DNA of 7,543 nt from Thermoplasmata archaeon (GTDB lineage Archaea > Thermoplasmatota > Thermoplasmata > Thermoplasmatales > Thermoplasmataceae). A model generated the notes under the pieces. The model made no database searches and was not told the DNA's origin. It was given only the letters and a program-made list of their open reading frames with translations. Of this stretch, positions 6,113-7,543 are shown piece after piece. The number at the start of each line of letters is the position of its first letter. Position 1 is the first letter of the stretch. The stretch is from contig JAKAYN010000025.1 of NCBI GenBank assembly GCA_021826785.1, positions 1-7,543 of the forward strand, read 5' to 3'. A program made the translations under genes and the position numbers.

Positions 6113-6751
6113 TTAATGACCAACAATTTTATTATTCTCATAGATTTTTACAATCGATTTGTAAACCATTACTGATGCATGATATCCTGGTTCTGTTAGC
6201 CTGCCAGCGTATAAAATGCTTTTACCATAATTATCTATGAATATGCTTACAGTATCTGTTGATGTTCCAGGAGATCTTAGACCTGTTGACTTATCAATTA
6301 TATTAAGATCGTTCATTGCCTGTGCCTTTGCCTCAGTAATTGATTGCATTAGATTTATAATAGCTGCATCTGATAATGGCATATTAATAATAACAGCAAT
6401 GTTTATAGTTCCATAAAAATTATTCCTGTTCCCAATTGATAATGCATTGTCAAATCCTGCAGTTATTATAGTTTGAATTGTATAATCTTTTACTTTTTTG
6501 GTATCCATTATTCTCCTTGAAACTGGAACTGCTGTGATCGTTACAACTGTGCCTTTCCTTTCTATATTATTTTTTTCAAGAAAATCATTTATTTCTATCA
6601 ATGGATCGTAATTATAATTTATTGAAACCGTTCTATTTATATATCTCCTGGCATAGCCTATGCCACCGTTGAACGGTGCAGAGCTAAACTTTCTAATGTA
6701 TTTTTTAAAATCTATTATATAATAATTGTTATAATCATTTAACCTGAACAT
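6113..6751 (-). CDS. cbiZ: Adenosylcobinamide amidohydrolase (CbiZ family)
   Basis: A 212-residue enzyme of the archaeal cobinamide salvage route. CbiZ removes aminopropanol from adenosylcobinamide to give adenosylcobyric acid, which re-enters cobalamin assembly. The family signature blocks appear in order: FSSAPFNGGIG at 22-32, TVVTITAVPVS at 68-78, TIITAGFDNALSIG at 94-107, GTINIAVIINMPLSDAAIIN at 114-133, ITEAKAQAM at 138-146, STGLRSPGTSTDTVSIF at 155-171 and EPGYHASVMV at 187-196. The GTSTDT segment and the H-A-S segment match the most conserved CbiZ positions. Length is that of a stand-alone CbiZ. No other cobalamin gene lies in the window, so any partner enzymes are elsewhere. The ATG at 6749-6751 follows an AT-rich box about 26 bases upstream. 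The gene is divergent from the orphan at 6977. Confidence 0.9.
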   Translation of the reverse strand: MFRLNDYNNYYIIDFKKYIRKFSSAPFNGGIGYARRYINRTVSINYNYDPLIEINDFLEKNNIERKGTVVTITAVPVSRRIMDTKKVKDYTIQTIITAGFDNALSIGNRNNFYGTINIAVIINMPLSDAAIINLMQSITEAKAQAMNDLNIIDKSTGLRSPGTSTDTVSIFIDNYGKSILYAGRLTEPGYHASVMVYKSIVKIYENNKIVGH

Positions 6752-6976
6752 GACTTATGATAAAATACAGATAATTAAAATTTATATTATATAATATTAT
6801 AATATTTCTAATTAATGAAGATTTTTATAACTTATCTTTTATTTTTAATGTTTTTGAAACCGTTAATTCTAAATATCATATTTATAAATCTACTGGTAAT
6901 TGCTATTTTAAATAATAATTTAAGAATATAGTTGAAATTATCTAAAGTATTATATAAGACCATATGTTTTTGAATC
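6752..6976. promoter_or_regulatory. Divergent AT-rich region with promoters for cbiZ and the 6977 gene
   Basis: In this 225-base gap TTATATAA at 6950-6957 is centred about 24 bases before the ATG at 6977, the best-formed TATA box in the window. For cbiZ, the minus-strand element near 6771-6785 (AATTTTAATT and ATAAATTTTA) is centred about 26 bases before its ATG. A very AT-rich stretch, TTTATATTATATAATATTATAATATT, lies at 6781-6806 just upstream of the cbiZ box. No Shine-Dalgarno is seen at either start. The middle (about 6810-6940) contains no gene that I can support. Confidence 0.5.
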
Positions 6977-7450
6977 ATGGTTAAAATAGACGATATAGAA
7001 GATGAAATAAAGAAATGCAGGAGCATTTCAACAGATAATAAAACTGTTACATATGATTTAAGCAATATTGATTTTTCTGATGTAAAGAAGACCACAAGGG
7101 CACTGGCCAAAATTTTATTCAATAATGATATAAATAGCTGGATATCAAAAAATGGAAAGGATTTAACTGTAACACCCAATTATAAAATAGAAATAATAAT
7201 AAATGATGAGAATAAAATGAAAATAAAAAAAATAGAGAAGGATTTTAAAAAATATTTGGGATTTGATGACATAGAGTCAAAATACATCGATGATATTCAA
7301 AGCGCTGTTCACAACAGCACCGATCCTGTTTCAGTGCTATTTCTGGGAATCTGGGCATTTGTTTTTCAACACAGTCAAAATAAATCTGCAGAAAAACAAT
7401 ACATAATAGGCATAATGGATTCAATAATGAAAAACATAGAAATTGTTTAA
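6977..7450 (+). CDS. Orphan 157-residue protein of unknown function
   Basis: I recognise no family. The protein is highly charged, Lys- and Asp-rich. It starts with a helix (IDDIEDEIKKC), then a strand-like stretch NKTVTYDLSNIDF, a helix KKTTRALAKILF (37-48), a strand KIEIIIN (70-76), and a long charged helix ENKMKIKKIEKDFKKYL (78-94). A single hydrophobic segment PVSVLFLGIWAFVFQ at 117-131, followed by a helix to the end, is too short to call a membrane span with confidence and may be a buried or peripheral helix. A well-placed TATA box 24 bases upstream, a standard ATG and codon use like its neighbours support a real gene. The overlapping minus-strand reading frame in this region lacks any recognisable protein features and is not supported. 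Nothing in the context points to a function. Confidence 0.7.
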   Translation: MVKIDDIEDEIKKCRSISTDNKTVTYDLSNIDFSDVKKTTRALAKILFNNDINSWISKNGKDLTVTPNYKIEIIINDENKMKIKKIEKDFKKYLGFDDIESKYIDDIQSAVHNSTDPVSVLFLGIWAFVFQHSQNKSAEKQYIIGIMDSIMKNIEIV

Positions 7451-7495
7451 AAACAAGTATGAATTTAATAAATTTTATACTTATTTTATTATAAG

Positions 7496-7525
7496 ATGGC
7501 TGCTGAACATAAAGTGAAAAAATGA
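7496..7525 (+). other. Possible nine-codon reading frame MAAEHKVKK after a TATA-like box
   Basis: ATG at 7496 is followed by MAAEHKVKK and a TGA at 7523-7525. An AT-rich box (AATTTTATAC, 7471-7480) lies about 20 bases upstream, similar to the promoters of true genes here. It might be a leader peptide, the remnant of a truncated gene, or chance. Adding or removing one base in the A-run before the TGA gives only a short extension before another stop, so a simple frameshift in this run does not restore a longer gene inside the window. Confidence 0.15.
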
Positions 7526-7543
7526 ATAAAAATATTTGATAAA

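Noticed and set aside
5291..6751. A nucleoside phosphorylase plus cbiZ operon for cobalamin lower-ligand salvage
   Set aside because: The phosphorylase is not a CobT-type phosphoribosyltransferase, 126 bases separate the genes, and each has a possible promoter, so functional linkage is not supported.
6781..6806. AT-only repeat-like stretch considered as a replication origin or hairpin
   Set aside because: It has no flanking ORB-like repeats or cdc6/orc gene nearby, and such runs are common in this AT-rich DNA. It is more simply part of the cbiZ promoter region.
6832..7179. Minus-strand reading frame of 115 codons with hydrophobic stretches
   Set aside because: It overlaps the well-supported 6977 gene and the divergent promoter, and its apparent hydrophobicity comes from reading A-rich codons backwards as Phe, Leu and Ile.

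Overview
The window looks like a piece of a thermoacidophilic archaeal genome of the Thermoplasmatales, most like Picrophilus. The DNA is very AT-rich. Isoleucine is mostly ATA and arginine mostly AGA/AGG. Most genes start 20-30 bases after an AT-rich, TATA-like box with no Shine-Dalgarno, as expected for leaderless archaeal transcripts. Several products have archaeal relatives (CbiZ-type amidohydrolase, short thioredoxin with an N-terminal helix). The genus is inferred from composition and gene style, not from a database match.

Layout. Positions 1-708 are a gene graveyard. About 105 bases that read like part of a SNF2-type helicase run in frame into the C-terminal half of an enolase-superfamily enzyme (o-succinylbenzoate synthase / N-acylamino acid racemase type), and that half carries an in-frame TAA at 175-177. 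Next is a membrane-bound family 2 glycosyltransferase (786-2159, +), which meets an isochorismatase-like hydrolase (2156-2788, -) tail to tail with a 4-base overlap. A divergent promoter region of 125 bases separates this from an unrecognised protein (2914-3561, +), followed by a class I SAM-dependent methyltransferase (3597-4205, +).

At 4342-5288 a thioredoxin overlaps a second, unrecognised gene by 13 bases. That gene has the only clear Shine-Dalgarno noted in the window, so the two are probably one transcript. It converges on a nucleoside phosphorylase (5291-5986, -) with a 2-base gap. Upstream on the same strand is a CbiZ-type adenosylcobinamide amidohydrolase (6113-6751, -), which is divergent from an orphan 157-residue protein (6977-7450, +). 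The last 93 bases hold only a possible nine-codon reading frame.

Working together. This is ordinary, densely packed archaeal chromosome made mostly of single-gene units. The only strong functional coupling is thioredoxin plus its overlapping partner. Nucleoside phosphorylase and CbiZ are both salvage enzymes on one strand, but 126 bases separate them and a shared transcript is not evident. I see no rRNA, tRNA, CRISPR array, complete insertion sequence or defence island. The most notable items are the decayed fusion at the left edge, the glycine in place of the catalytic cysteine in the isochorismatase-like protein, the egghead-like glycosyltransferase, and the uncharacterised thioredoxin partner.
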